Shown piece after piece: positions 1 to 13,244 of a stretch of DNA of 64,000 nucleotides. Source of the stretch: Deinococcus ruber (GTDB lineage: Bacteria; Deinococcota; Deinococci; Deinococcales; Deinococcaceae); the NCBI RefSeq assembly GCF_014648095.1, contig NZ_BMQL01000001.1:372001-436000 (forward strand). The letters are read 5' to 3'. Under the pieces are notes generated by a model. It worked only from the letters and a program-made list of their open reading frames with translations. It had not been told where the DNA came from and searched no databases. The position numbers and the translations under genes were made by a program. Position 1 is the stretch's first letter. Every line of letters starts with the position of its first letter.

Positions 1-21
1 TCCGGGAGAAGGAGAATTCAC

Positions 22-309
<288 letters not shown>

Positions 310-319
310 GAGCTTCACG

Positions 320-356
320 AAGCAGGAGGCCTCCCATCCGGGTTGGCCTCCTGCTT
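320..356. terminator. Hairpin terminator between rpsT and the facing gene
   Basis: Arms AAGCAGGAGGCC and GGCCTCCTGCTT (12 bp, perfect) enclose a 13-nt loop directly after the rpsT stop. No long T-tract follows. It lies between convergent genes and could serve both strands. Confidence 0.75.
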
Positions 357-394
357 CATTGATGTCCGCCGGAACCGAGCGTGTCCGAACGGAT

Positions 395-763
395 CTAGCG
401 TTTCACCGAAATATCGACGATTCCGTTGTAATTTCTGTACTCCGTGACCAGACGGTAGGTGATGAACGAGGTCTTGCCCTCCAGATCGATGGTCCAGTCT
501 CCCTTCGGACACTGCTGCCCGGCAACCTGCGTGCCGTCCTGAGCGTACAGGCGAAACACCGCCACACCGGAAGTGGCCGAGCAGACACCCGTGACGACCA
601 CGCCGTTGCCTGTGTTCAGAAAGCCATACGTGGTCTCTCCGTTGGCGTTCCACATGCGGGTGGGCGTCAGAGTGACCATGCCCAGGCGAATGCCGCCGAA
701 GTGATACGTCAACCCCAACACGAGTGCCAGCAGTCCCAGAAGAATGCCCGTAAACAGTCGCAT
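395..763 (-). CDS. Hypothetical membrane-anchored or secreted protein
   Basis: A 122-residue protein that I do not recognise. Residues 3-20 ([18 protein letters not shown]) form one hydrophobic segment after a short basic start, so it is either an anchored or a secreted protein. The rest is a predicted beta-rich domain with two cysteines (positions near GVCSATSG and QQCPKGDW) that could form a disulfide outside the cytoplasm. It ends convergently against rpsT. The opposite strand is also open here, but only this strand gives a protein with a sensible signal segment. Function unknown. Confidence 0.6.
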   Translation of the reverse strand: MRLFTGILLGLLALVLGLTYHFGGIRLGMVTLTPTRMWNANGETTYGFLNTGNGVVVTGVCSATSGVAVFRLYAQDGTQVAGQQCPKGDWTIDLEGKTSFITYRLVTEYRNYNGIVDISVKR

Positions 764-852
764 GTGGAATTAATGTACTCACTCTTCATGAAGTGATGTG
801 GTATTTCCCGTCTTTCCCGCCGCTGCTCTGCGGCAACCGTAACCTCAGCGCC

Positions 853-880
853 TTGCATCCCCCGGTCAGGGTGCTAAACT
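853..880 (+). promoter_or_regulatory. Candidate uvrA promoter
   Basis: TTGCAT at 853-858 and TAAACT at 875-880 are separated by 16 bp, giving a start near 887 and a leader of about 160 nt before the uvrA TTG. No DdrO-type RDRM palindrome is visible in 782-1048. Confidence 0.5.
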
Positions 881-1048
881 GCCCTGTTTGGTCAAGAAGG
901 ACAGCCCCATAATCTGTCCCGAGCAGATTGCTTTTTGGGCAGATTGCTTCCTGAGCTGAGCATGCGGTATCCGGCCGTGGAAGGCCAGGGTGTCCCACAC
1001 GCTCTTGAACTCTTTTCTCCCAAGTTTATTCTCCTAAGGAGCTTTATT

Positions 1049-4051
<3,003 letters not shown>

Positions 4052-4118
4052 TCTGGGGCGGTGGGCGGCGCGTCCTCATCATGGCTCACACTGCACTCGC
4101 TAGGGTGGAGAGCACGCT

Positions 4119-4700
4119 ATGACCACTGCCGCTCCCCCGTCTGTGCTGCCCCCCTCCCCCGCCCGCCGACGCCGCCTGCGCCAGCGCAACCTTTTGCTGC
4201 TGCGGCTGGTGTGGGGCCTGCTGCTTCTTGCGGTTCTGGCCTTTACGCTGTGGCAGCCGGGGAACTGGCCCGCCAAACTGAGCGCCTGGATTCTGCTGAC
4301 GCTGCTGGCCGATGAGGCGGGCGGCTGGTTCGGCTATCTGGGCGTGGTGCTGGGCGGCCTGCCCTTCGTGGCGGCCCACGCTCCGCCCGAGCAGTGGTTC
4401 GTGATTCTGCCGCTGGTGGGCGGTTCGCTGATCGCCGCGCTGATCGTGAAACATTCGGGCGGGGTGCTGGTGTTGCCCTTTTCATACGTGGTCTTCGTGC
4501 TGCCGCTGCTGCTGGCCCAGCGCCTCGGGCCATCGCTCGACGATACCCTGACGCTGCCCAGCAACGCCACGTTTCGCCGCTCGACCTTCCTGATAGCGGC
4601 CATCGGGCTGGGGTTCAGCGTGCTGCGGCAACTCGCGGGCCTGTACCTGCGGCGACGCCTGGAGCAGCCGAGGGTACTGAGTGGGGCCGAAGCGGTCTGA
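4119..4700 (+). CDS. Hypothetical polytopic membrane protein
   Basis: A 193-residue protein with an arginine-rich cytoplasmic N-terminus and about four or five hydrophobic segments (around residues 26-45, 68-88, 96-112, 119-138, 150-168). No family was recognised. It starts 67 bp after uvrA, with GGAGAG upstream of the ATG and TAGGGT further upstream, so it could be co-transcribed with uvrA or have its own promoter. A hairpin follows it at 4764-4793. Confidence 0.7.
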   Translation: MTTAAPPSVLPPSPARRRRLRQRNLLLLRLVWGLLLLAVLAFTLWQPGNWPAKLSAWILLTLLADEAGGWFGYLGVVLGGLPFVAAHAPPEQWFVILPLVGGSLIAALIVKHSGGVLVLPFSYVVFVLPLLLAQRLGPSLDDTLTLPSNATFRRSTFLIAAIGLGFSVLRQLAGLYLRRRLEQPRVLSGAEAV

Positions 4701-4763
4701 AAACCCGTCCCTCCGGTCAGCCGGATGCACAGCGCACCGGAAAACACACTGCACCAAAGAAAT

Positions 4764-4793
4764 GGAGCGAGCCTGCTAGAGAGGGTTCGCTCC
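4764..4793 (+). terminator. Hairpin terminator after the membrane protein gene
   Basis: Arms GGAGCGAGCC and GGTTCGCTCC (one mismatch) with a 10-nt loop, followed by TTCTGTAT. Confidence 0.6.
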
Positions 4794-4958
4794 TTCTGTA
4801 TCGCCTGCCTGCACCGCTGGAAGGCGCGTGAACACACAGCGTCTACCTGAGATGAGCGCTCTGCCCGCTGCCTCGCCATCCGTCTTTATGAGGCGTTTAT
4901 CTTCCGGATTTTGGCGGTCAATCGCAACCACTGAACATCGCCGCTGACATTGGGCCGC

Positions 4959-4964
4959 TATACT
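4959..4964 (+). promoter_or_regulatory. -10 box of a leaderless bshA transcript
   Basis: TATACT lies 9 nt before the ATG at 4974, placing the transcription start at or next to the start codon. No Shine-Dalgarno sequence is present. Confidence 0.65.
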
Positions 4965-4973
4965 CCCCAGCCG

Positions 4974-6131
4974 ATGACGGCTCCTCAATCTGATCCATTT
5001 CTGAAAATCGCCGTTCTGTGCCATTCAGGGGCAGGCGGCTCTGGCGTGGTTGCCACCGAGCTGGGCCTGGAGGTCGCTGCTGCGGGCCACGAGGTTCATT
5101 TCGTGGGCACAGCGGTTCCCTTCCGGCTGGGTGGAGTGGGTCACGGGCTGATGGGGCGCGGGCCGTACTTCCATCAGGTCAGCAACTATGCTTACGCGCT
5201 GTTCGACCAGCCATTTCCCGAGCTGAGCGCCGCCAACGCCCTGACCGAAGTGATTCTGGAACACGACACCACCCTCACGCACGCGCACTACGCCATTCCG
5301 CATGCCAGCGCCGCGCTGCATGCCCGCGACATCACCGGGCGCAGCCGCGTCATCACGACGCTGCACGGCACCGATGTGACGCTGGTGGGAGCCGATCCGA
5401 CCTTCATCCACAGCACCCGCCACGCCATTCTCAAATCCGATACCGTGACGGCAGTTTCCGACTTTCTGGCCGAGCAGACCCGCGACGTGTTCGGCGTCGA
5501 TGTGCCGATCCGGGTCATTTATAACTTCGTGGATACCCAGCGTTTCCGGCGCAACGCCGACCCCACCATGCGCTCGCGCTTCGCCCACCCTGACGAAGCG
5601 CTGCTGGTGCATGTCAGCAACTTCCGCCCGGTCAAGCGGGCCACCGACGTGATCGAGACGTTTGCGCGGGTGGCCTCGGAAATGCCCGCCCGCCTGCTGA
5701 TGATCGGAGACGGCCCCGACCGGCTCGCCTGCTTCGAACTGGCCCAGAAGCGCGGCGTGATCGGGCGGGTGCAGTTCCTGGGGTCGTTTCCAGACGTGCA
5801 GAGCGTGCTGGGCATTGCCGACCTGTTTCTGCTGCCCAGCAACCGTGAGAGCTTCGGGCTGGCGGCGCTGGAGGCGATGGCCTGCGAGGTGCCGGTGGTG
5901 GCGGCGCGGGCGGGCGGCATTCCCGAGGTGGTGATCGACGGCGTGACCGGCATTCTGACCGAGGTGGGCGACGTGGACGCGATGGCGCACGCCTCGCTGC
6001 GAATCCTGCGCGATCAGGACGTGTACCTGAGCATGGGCCACGCCGCCCGCAAACGCGCCGTCGAACACTTCCACCCCTCGCTGATCGTGCCGCAGTATCT
6101 GGAGGCTTACCGGGAAGTGCTGGAACGGTGA
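4974..6131 (+). CDS. bshA: N-acetyl-alpha-D-glucosaminyl L-malate synthase (bacillithiol synthesis)
   Basis: GT-B glycosyltransferase that joins UDP-GlcNAc and L-malate in the first step of bacillithiol synthesis, the low-molecular-weight thiol of Deinococcus. The 385-residue product shows the BshA pattern: [16 protein letters not shown] at the N-terminus, [31 protein letters not shown], and the nucleotide-sugar motif [16 protein letters not shown] prefer the ATG at 4974 over the one at 4950 because the -10 box TATACT overlaps the upstream start. A PIG-L deacetylase that could supply the second step lies at 37.7 kb but is membrane-anchored. Ends at a shared terminator with glyS. Confidence 0.93.
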   Translation: MTAPQSDPFLKIAVLCHSGAGGSGVVATELGLEVAAAGHEVHFVGTAVPFRLGGVGHGLMGRGPYFHQVSNYAYALFDQPFPELSAANALTEVILEHDTTLTHAHYAIPHASAALHARDITGRSRVITTLHGTDVTLVGADPTFIHSTRHAILKSDTVTAVSDFLAEQTRDVFGVDVPIRVIYNFVDTQRFRRNADPTMRSRFAHPDEALLVHVSNFRPVKRATDVIETFARVASEMPARLLMIGDGPDRLACFELAQKRGVIGRVQFLGSFPDVQSVLGIADLFLLPSNRESFGLAALEAMACEVPVVAARAGGIPEVVIDGVTGILTEVGDVDAMAHASLRILRDQDVYLSMGHAARKRAVEHFHPSLIVPQYLEAYREVLER

Positions 6132-6183
6132 AACTGAGCGTGTGGCGTGTCGCTCGTGGCGCGTAGGAACACCAACAGACAGC

Positions 6184-6220
6184 AAAAGCCCCACCATTTC
6201 GGCGGGGCTTTTCTTTCCTT
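6184..6220. terminator. Bidirectional terminator between bshA and glyS
   Basis: AAAAGCCCC and GGGGCTTTT pair perfectly over an 11-nt loop, with T-rich sequence after the right arm. The stem ends in A/T runs on both strands, so it can stop transcripts from both convergent genes. Confidence 0.85.
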
Positions 6221-6288
6221 GCTTCAGGCTGAACGACACAGGCTGCGCGTTTGCCTGCCACTTCTAAAGGCGACAGGCCACGCGCTCC

Positions 6289-7812
<1,524 letters not shown>

Positions 7813-7830
7813 ACCGTCTCCTTATGAGCC

Positions 7831-7877
7831 AGAAAAGAACATCCCCAGACGACGCCTCTTCTCGGCCCGTCTGGGGA
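7831..7877 (-). terminator. T-box attenuator terminator of glyS
   Basis: On the minus strand TCCCCAGACG (7868-7877) pairs with CGTCTGGGGA (7842-7851), followed by the T-rich tract TGTTCTTTTCT. The left arm is shared with the antiterminator, so the two folds exclude each other. Confidence 0.9.
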
Positions 7878-8070
7878 CGCAACAATGCTGGATTCACATG
7901 TGCGCGGTTCCACCCCAGTTCCGATCACCGCTGTCTGCGGCCAGATCGGCACTTTTGTCAATTTCAGCTCCCCGCTGCCCTTCCCGGACCTCTGCCCGCC
8001 TGACTTCCACCGTCTCAGGCTCGCTCGTGGGTGACTGCTCCGGTACTCCTGCGGATCAATGCCGACCACA
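7831..8070 (-). ncRNA. T-box riboswitch (glycine specifier) in the glyS leader
   Basis: Read on the minus strand, 7902-7915 is the T-box core GGGGTGGAACCGCG; its TGGA can pair with the UCCA end of tRNA-Gly, whose discriminator base is U. A specifier loop lies at 7972-7995: helix CCGC/GCGG, loop sides AGGAGTA and GAAGGGCA, then CCGG/CCGG, with the glycine codon GGC at 7977-7979 directly after GAAG and followed by A. The antiterminator CTGGGG:CCCCAG competes with the terminator at 7842-7877. T-box RNAs are known from Firmicutes and some Deinococcales; this assignment rests on motifs and alternative pairing, not a covariance search. Confidence 0.92.
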
Positions 8071-8098
8071 GTTTGGCGCACGCGGGTACAGGGGTCAA
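8070..8098 (-). promoter_or_regulatory. Candidate glyS leader promoter
   Basis: On the minus strand TTGACC (8098-8093) and CAAACT (8075-8070) are 17 bp apart. The -35 box overlaps the stop codon of the phosphoesterase gene. The -10 match is weak. Confidence 0.45.
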
Positions 8099-8943
8099 GC
8101 CTGAATCAGGGCCACCAGTGGCGCAAGTTCGCCTGCCGCACTCAGTACCATCAGGGCCAGCCTGCCCACGCCCGGATGCAGGTCGAGCTGATACGCGGGT
8201 ACGTCCTGCACGTCGAGCAACGTCCAGATGTCCTGGGTTTCCATGTGCCCATGCAGACTGGCGATAAAGCCGTCTGGCAGGCACGGCAGCGAGCGCAGAC
8301 GCGCCCCGTTGTCGGCATGCTGCCCGAGCGGAAACCACACCACCAGGTCTTCTGCACTGTCCAGCAGATCAGCGGCGCGGCTGTGTTGAGCTTCCAGGCG
8401 CGAGGGCGTGGGCCGGGCAGCATGCGACAGCAGCACCTGTGCGCCCGGCGGCCCGATGTCCAGCCACAGGCGGGCGTGACCCCGCCACCAGCGCAGCATC
8501 TCGGCCAGTTCGCCCGCGTCGCCCTTGCCATGCCAGCCATACGACGCGGCGGCCTCCCTTCCGCCGACTCTCCACCACACGTCCATCAGCGGGCGGTGGT
8601 CGTCGAGCACGCTGGCACAGGCCATCGCCTCATGGTTGCCCAGCAGCACTTCGGCGCGGCCCGCTTCCACCAGTTCCCGCACCGCTGTCAGGATGTGGCG
8701 CGAGTCGTCGGGCTGCCCCGAGGCAGAGACACGCCGCGCCTGCCGACGACGCGGAGAATCGTCGATCAGGTCACCCAGAAACGCCAGCCGCGCTGCCGGG
8801 TACCGCTGCGCCGCCTGCAAAGCCGCGTTCAGGCGGGCCGCGTGTCCGTGCAGATCGGGAATGATCAGCCACGAGCCGTCCCAGAGCGAAGAAGTCCAGT
8901 GTCGATGTGCCGAGGTCGCGTCAGGCGGGTTCGGAGCGCTCAC
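8095..8943 (-). CDS. Calcineurin-like metallophosphoesterase
   Basis: A 282-residue binuclear metal phosphoesterase of unknown substrate. All five blocks are present in order: PDLHGH, GDLIDD, GNHE, a single histidine in LLSHAA, and HGHME. This arrangement resembles the serine/threonine phosphatase and Ap4A hydrolase branch. It begins with GTG at 8943, which overlaps the upstream gene's stop as GTGA, so it is probably translationally coupled as the last gene of a three-gene operon. No signal peptide, so cytoplasmic. Confidence 0.88.
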   Translation of the reverse strand: MSAPNPPDATSAHRHWTSSLWDGSWLIIPDLHGHAARLNAALQAAQRYPAARLAFLGDLIDDSPRRRQARRVSASGQPDDSRHILTAVRELVEAGRAEVLLGNHEAMACASVLDDHRPLMDVWWRVGGREAAASYGWHGKGDAGELAEMLRWWRGHARLWLDIGPPGAQVLLSHAARPTPSRLEAQHSRAADLLDSAEDLVVWFPLGQHADNGARLRSLPCLPDGFIASLHGHMETQDIWTLLDVQDVPAYQLDLHPGVGRLALMVLSAAGELAPLVALIQA

Positions 8944-9356
8944 ACTTCACCGCCGCCTGAAACGGCCTGCCTGCTGCCCAGAGTTGGCAGCATGAACACC
9001 CGCCGCGCCTGCGTCGAGTGCAGCACGTCGGCGCTGTACAACGCTCCAAGCTGCCCGGCGCACGCATTCCAGTCGAGCAGACCCGGCTGCTGAGCGGCGA
9101 AAGCTTCCCAGGTCTGCCCACGCTGCCGCTGCTCCAGAATCAGCAGAAAGAGTGCTGTCATCAGGGTTGCGCTGTAGTTTTCCGGCTGACCCGCTGACTG
9201 CGCGACAGCCCGCAGTCCCTGTTCAAGACGCGCCAGCGCTTCAAGGGCCGAATATTCTTCCAGCAAGCGCCACGTCAGATGGACATGAGCCGCGTGGCCG
9301 AAACGCCCATGCGCCACGACGCATTCGGCAAACAACTCCTGAAACCGGTCATTCAT
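8940..9356 (-). CDS. Hypothetical helical protein in the RHH-phosphoesterase operon
   Basis: A 138-residue protein, mostly predicted helical (MNDRFQELFAECVVAHGRFGH, then LTWRLLEEYSALEALARLEQGL). The pattern of a histidine-containing first helix and compact helical bundle is not one I can name. It starts inside the last codons of the RHH gene (overlap ATGAATGA) and its stop overlaps the GTG of the phosphoesterase, so all three are read from one message. A longer upstream start is possible in the frame but would overlap the whole RHH gene. Confidence 0.75.
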   Translation of the reverse strand: MNDRFQELFAECVVAHGRFGHAAHVHLTWRLLEEYSALEALARLEQGLRAVAQSAGQPENYSATLMTALFLLILEQRQRGQTWEAFAAQQPGLLDWNACAGQLGALYSADVLHSTQARRVFMLPTLGSRQAVSGGGEV

Positions 9357-9612
9357 GCTCGACCAGCCTGTGACTGTCCACCGCACTGAGATCAAGGTCA
9401 TACACAGCGCTGAGCTGCCGGACGCGCTCAAGAGTCGCTTCTCCGAACGGCAGTTTGCCTTCGAAGGCGTGCAGCACGATGCCTTCCAGCAGATCGCCAA
9501 GAGCAAGATCATGATACTCGGCCAGCCCTTTCAACACTTTCAGCAGGCGCTTTTCCAGCCGCACTCCGGTCTGTACCCGCTCGACCACCCGCACCGTCTC
9601 TGAAGTCGTCAT
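9349..9612 (-). CDS. Ribbon-helix-helix type small protein, possible autoregulator
   Basis: An 87-residue protein whose first 50 residues fit a ribbon-helix-helix fold: a strand (RVQTGVRLEKRLLKVL), then helix, turn (YHDLALGDLLE) and second helix (GIVLHAFEG). This fold usually binds DNA as a dimer. It is first in a tightly overlapping three-gene operon. A 14-bp palindrome GGTACA-AA-TGTACC abuts the start codon and overlaps the presumed -10 (TACATT), which makes autoregulation plausible. The function of the operon is unknown. Confidence 0.7.
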   Translation of the reverse strand: MTTSETVRVVERVQTGVRLEKRLLKVLKGLAEYHDLALGDLLEGIVLHAFEGKLPFGEATLERVRQLSAVYDLDLSAVDSHRLVEHE

Positions 9613-9626
9613 GGTACAAATGTACC
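9613..9626. promoter_or_regulatory. Palindrome at the start of the RHH operon, candidate operator
   Basis: GGTACA and TGTACC separated by 2 bp, immediately upstream of the ATG at 9612. On the minus strand it contains TACATT, a TANNNT -10 box 6 nt before the start, so a bound dimer would cover the promoter of a leaderless message. Confidence 0.55.
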
Positions 9627-9691
9627 AGGGTACGCAACAACAACAGAGAAAAAGCGGATGACTTCACCCGCTTCTCTGCCCGGCTCCAGCT

Positions 9692-10303
9692 TCAGTTCAG
9701 ATGTTTGGTGGTGTCCACCGTGCCCACAGCCGCCTTGCCCTGGGCATCTTTGGCCTGAGCTTCCTTCTCCTCGGCGCGGCGACGCAGTTCCTTCGCCAGA
9801 TCCGAGAAATCGCCCGCGCTGGGCAGCACACTGCGCTTTTTGGCGTCCTGCACGACCTGCACACGGTCGGTCTTGGAAAACGGCAGACCGCTTCGCTTGT
9901 TCTCGAAGTATGTCTGAGCGAGGCGGCCCAGCGCATACGTCCAGCCGTACACGGCGGGCGCGGTAATCAGGCCGCCGATAATCGGCAGGGCCAGCTTGGC
10001 GAGGCCGCGCATCACCTGACGGGCCGCCATGCCGTAAGCCACGGTCACACCGAGTTCCTGCACGATCTCGCGGGCGCGTTCGGGCGAAATCTCGAAGCCG
10101 TAGATCTTGCCCACGTGCAGCACCATCTTGATCTGAACCGGGGTCATCAGCAGCAGATCGGCAAACGGCAGCGGCTCGACGGCGATAGCCCCGCACAGCA
10201 GCGCGGCACTGCGAATCACTTCTTCGGCATTTTCATCCATCGAACGCTCAGGATCGACATCGAAGTTAAAATTGTCCAGAACCTGCTTCAGAAGCGGCAA
10301 CAT
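9692..10303 (-). CDS. DUF697-like membrane-associated protein
   Basis: A 203-residue protein. Residues 60-140 resemble the DUF697/YcjF-type domain: [18 protein letters not shown], then a hydrophobic stretch [26 protein letters not shown] which may be membrane-associated, followed by a charged helical tail rich in K/E/A. The start at 10303 is supported by TAAAAT 5 nt upstream on the minus strand. It diverges from degV with 81 bp between the two starts. The cellular role of the family is not established. Confidence 0.7.
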   Translation of the reverse strand: MLPLLKQVLDNFNFDVDPERSMDENAEEVIRSAALLCGAIAVEPLPFADLLLMTPVQIKMVLHVGKIYGFEISPERAREIVQELGVTVAYGMAARQVMRGLAKLALPIIGGLITAPAVYGWTYALGRLAQTYFENKRSGLPFSKTDRVQVVQDAKKRSVLPSAGDFSDLAKELRRRAEEKEAQAKDAQGKAAVGTVDTTKHLN

Positions 10304-10371
10304 GCGCCATTTTAACGCCAGCTGTATGAGCCACAGGCATCTGAGACTGTCTGAAGGATTTCCAAAGGCGC

Positions 10372-10377
10372 TACACT
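10372..10377 (+). promoter_or_regulatory. -10 box of a leaderless degV transcript
   Basis: TACACT ends 7 nt before the ATG at 10385, and no Shine-Dalgarno sequence is present. Confidence 0.65.
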
Positions 10378-10384
10378 GCCCGGC

Positions 10385-11227
10385 ATGATCGCCATTGTGA
10401 CCGACTCCACCAGTGACCTCACGGTGGAGCAACAACAGCAGTATTCCATTCAATCGGTGCCGCTGTACGTGTTGTTTGGTGGGCAGATGTACCGCGACGG
10501 CCTCGACCTGACCACCGCCGAGCTGTTTAAAGGTCTGAAGGAAGGCAAGAAGACGCCTTCTACCTCGCAGCCCAGCCCCGCCGAGTTTGCCGCCGCGTAC
10601 CAGAAGGCGCTGGAAACCGCCGACGAGGTGCTGAGCATTCATATCAGCGGGCTGCTGTCGGGCACGGTGGGCAGCGCACGGCTGGCAGCCCAGGACTTCG
10701 GCGGCAAGGTCACGGTGATGGACAGCCACACCACCGCGATGGCGCTGGGTATGCAGGCGATCCGGGCCAGTGTGCGGGCGCAGGAAGGCCGGAGCATGGC
10801 GCAGATCGTGTCCGAGCTGGAACGGGTGCAGCAGCAGGCAGGGCTGCGTTTTACAGTCGAGTCGCTCGACTTTCTGCGGATGAACGGACGCATCGGCGGA
10901 GCTGCCGCGCTGCTGGGCGGGCTGCTGAACATCAAGCCGATTCTGGCGGTCAGCGGTGGCCGGGTGGAAGCGGTGGGGCGCGTGCGCGGAGCCAAGAAAG
11001 CACAGGCCGAGATCGTGCAGTTTGCCCAGGACTACGTGAAAAAGCATGGGCGCTCGCGCATCACCTACATCTGCACCGACGGCGGCGAGAGCACGCTCGA
11101 AGAGATCCGGCAGTCGCTGGCCGGGGGCGACTTCGAGGATTTCGGCCTGTTCCATTTCGGCGCGGTCATCGCCACCCACGCGGGGCCGGGCACCTACGGC
11201 GTGGGCCTGGAACCCGTCTCGGTGTAA
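10385..11227 (+). CDS. DegV family fatty-acid-binding protein
   Basis: A 280-residue DegV/FakB-type protein. Known members bind a fatty acid and present it to a fatty acid kinase. The N-terminal motif IVTDSTSDL, the ligand-contacting [11 protein letters not shown], the central [13 protein letters not shown] and the [12 protein letters not shown] segment are all typical. No FakA-like kinase is seen in the window. The downstream serine hydrolase starts 63 bp later on the same strand and may share the transcript. Confidence 0.93.
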   Translation: MIAIVTDSTSDLTVEQQQQYSIQSVPLYVLFGGQMYRDGLDLTTAELFKGLKEGKKTPSTSQPSPAEFAAAYQKALETADEVLSIHISGLLSGTVGSARLAAQDFGGKVTVMDSHTTAMALGMQAIRASVRAQEGRSMAQIVSELERVQQQAGLRFTVESLDFLRMNGRIGGAAALLGGLLNIKPILAVSGGRVEAVGRVRGAKKAQAEIVQFAQDYVKKHGRSRITYICTDGGESTLEEIRQSLAGGDFEDFGLFHFGAVIATHAGPGTYGVGLEPVSV

Positions 11228-11290
11228 CTCCGGACTTTGGCACGTGACCGTTCTCCGCAGTCTCTTGCACCATGTCCGGGCAGGCTCCTG

Positions 11291-12451
11291 ATGCGGCTTT
11301 CCGCCAGACCCCCACGGAAGAAGGGCCGCTATGTACTGCTGACCGCCGCGCTGCTGCTCGCCGTGCAGGGTCTCCGCACGCTGCACATCCCTACTTCTGC
11401 TCCGCACTTTGCCTCGGTGCAGCACGCCGTACCCCAGACCACCGACAGCAGCATGTGCCTGAAATCTCCAGCGGGTGGCGAGGCTCCCCCGGCCCCGGCA
11501 CGTCTGAGCGGGCGGCTGGGGCTGTACGTGGCGGTGGTCGATCCTGTGACGCTGGAGCCGATCCGGGTGGTTTCACGCGATCCGGACGGCGTGTATCCGC
11601 TGGCGAGCGCCTACAAACAGTCGGTGCTGTGGGCGCTGCTGCGGCAAAAGGACGCGGGCGCACTCAGCCTGTCCGAGACGTTTGACGTATCGGCTGACGC
11701 GCAGAGTCTGGGCAACTATCCCTTCGATCACAGCAACGTGCTCACGCTGGCAACGCGCATGATCCAGAAGTCGGACAATACCGCCACCGACCTGCTTCAT
11801 CGCCGCATCGGACTGAAAGCCGTGCAGGACGTGGCAGACACTCTGCACCTGTGTCATACCCGCCTGATTCTGCCCACCAAAGACTGGTGGACGGCGCAGG
11901 CAGGACTGTCGCCCAGCTTTCCGGGAGCTGAGACCTTCGCCGCCCTGAGCGGTGCCGAACGGCTGAAGGCGGCGCAGGCACTCGATCAGGACGCCCGGAC
12001 GCACCGCGCCGACCTGCTTCAGCGCAAACTTGACGACTACTTCGACCACCGCTACACGCCCCAGACCGATCTGGGCACCCAGAACGTCAGCACGCCCGCC
12101 GAATTCGCCCACCTGATCGCCGCCGAGTTCCTGCACAGCGGTCTGAGCGCCGACGCCCAGGCCATGCAGCGGCAGCTGATGGCGCTCGGCTTCGGCGGCA
12201 AACGCATCCAGGCTCCCTTCACGTATTTCGGCGGCAAGGGCGGAAACGGCTGGCGGCTGCTGACCTACAGCGGCTACTTCCACACGGCGGGCGGCGAAGA
12301 CGTGGTGTACGCCTTTATGCAGCACGGCGCAGACCAGCCGTACACCATGCACAACACCGGAGCCGCCTTCCAGTGGATCAACGCCGCTCTGAAACAGGTG
12401 CTGATGAAGGGTGACGGCGGCTCGGTAGAGGGAGCCGCCGTCAGGAATTAA
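11291..12451 (+). CDS. Exported serine hydrolase of the class A beta-lactamase fold
   Basis: A 386-residue protein with a basic N-terminus and hydrophobic segment ([15 protein letters not shown]), so exported or anchored. Penicillin-recognising motifs are present: SAYK (SxxK, nucleophile), KSDNTATD (SDN), but the third motif is GGKGG where KTG or KSG is usual. That change argues against a working beta-lactamase and for another serine hydrolase or peptidoglycan-related role. I chose the ATG at 11291; an ATG at 11237 is also open but adds a stretch without a signal pattern. No clear Shine-Dalgarno sequence. Confidence 0.75.
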   Translation: MRLSARPPRKKGRYVLLTAALLLAVQGLRTLHIPTSAPHFASVQHAVPQTTDSSMCLKSPAGGEAPPAPARLSGRLGLYVAVVDPVTLEPIRVVSRDPDGVYPLASAYKQSVLWALLRQKDAGALSLSETFDVSADAQSLGNYPFDHSNVLTLATRMIQKSDNTATDLLHRRIGLKAVQDVADTLHLCHTRLILPTKDWWTAQAGLSPSFPGAETFAALSGAERLKAAQALDQDARTHRADLLQRKLDDYFDHRYTPQTDLGTQNVSTPAEFAHLIAAEFLHSGLSADAQAMQRQLMALGFGGKRIQAPFTYFGGKGGNGWRLLTYSGYFHTAGGEDVVYAFMQHGADQPYTMHNTGAAFQWINAALKQVLMKGDGGSVEGAAVRN

Positions 12452-12483
12452 CAACAGCGCGTCAGCGAAGCTGCACTCACTTC

Positions 12484-13119
12484 CTACTTCAGAAACGGGG
12501 TGAAGGGTTTGAGCAGGCTGGCCGGGGGCCTCGCGGTGGCGACGTCGCCGCTGAGCAGCAGGTGGCTGTCCTGGCGGGCATTGGCATAGCTGGTGTTCTT
12601 GCTGCTGAGAGTGTACGGGCCGTTCACCAGAATCTGCTTTCCGGCCCCCAGCACCACGATGCTGCTGGCCTTCAGCGCAGGCGTTCTGGCCTTGACGTTA
12701 CCGCTGGCGACCACCGCCGATTGCAGGCTATAGATCTGCACGCTGTCGGCACTCAGGCCGCTGATCTGAGCATTCTTGAAACTCAGGTGCCCGGTGGCCT
12801 TCAGCATGCCGGTCCGCTGATCGAAGGTCACGGCGTCGGCCACCAGCGCCCCACCGTCCTTGATCGTGAGCGTGACGCCGCTGGCACTCAGGGTTTCGCC
12901 GGATTTGAACGACATGCGGCGGGCCACCAGCGTCAGGCCGTTTTTGCTGTCCACAGCGGTGCCGCCGCTCGGCAGCTCGGTCAGGCCCGTTTCCAGATTG
13001 ATCTTCTGATTGCCCTTCGGCGTGATCTGGAATGCCCCGAACGTGGACGCCAGCGAGGATGACAGCGGCAGCAGGAGGGCGAGCGGCAACAGACGCCTGT
13101 TCATGGTCACACGGTTCAT
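12484..13119 (-). CDS. OstA/LptA-like exported protein
   Basis: A 211-residue protein with signal peptide MNRVTMNRRLLPLALLLPLSSSLAS. The mature part is built of short repeated beta strands (GETLSASGVTLTIKDGGALVADAVTFDQRTGMLKATG and similar) with the pattern of the OstA beta-jellyroll of LptA, LptC and the N-terminus of LptD. Deinococcus has an outer membrane layer but is not known to make LPS, so the cargo is unclear. ATGs at 13119 and 13104 are both possible; TAGTGT lies 4 nt before the first on the minus strand. Family call is tentative. Confidence 0.6.
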   Translation of the reverse strand: MNRVTMNRRLLPLALLLPLSSSLASTFGAFQITPKGNQKINLETGLTELPSGGTAVDSKNGLTLVARRMSFKSGETLSASGVTLTIKDGGALVADAVTFDQRTGMLKATGHLSFKNAQISGLSADSVQIYSLQSAVVASGNVKARTPALKASSIVVLGAGKQILVNGPYTLSSKNTSYANARQDSHLLLSGDVATARPPASLLKPFTPFLK

Positions 13120-13230
13120 GCCCACACTATGCCCTGCCGCGCCTGGGTCAGGTGAGCAGCGTCTGGCCTGCTACCCAGCTGAAGGGCCGATCACATGAGA
13201 TACCGTGTGGTCTCCTCACTCCAAATCCTT

Positions 13231-13236
13231 TACACT
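13231..13236 (+). promoter_or_regulatory. -10 box of a leaderless amidase transcript
   Basis: TACACT ends 8 nt before the GTG at 13245. No Shine-Dalgarno sequence is present. Confidence 0.6.
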
Positions 13237-13244
13237 CGCGCACA

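Noticed and set aside
782..1048. Possible RDRM (DdrO) operator upstream of uvrA
   Set aside because: No 17-bp palindrome of the TTATG...CATAA type was found on either strand.
9692..11425. A 577-residue minus-strand frame covering degV
   Set aside because: It is antisense to degV along most of its length; only the last 203 residues from ATG 10303 form a real gene.
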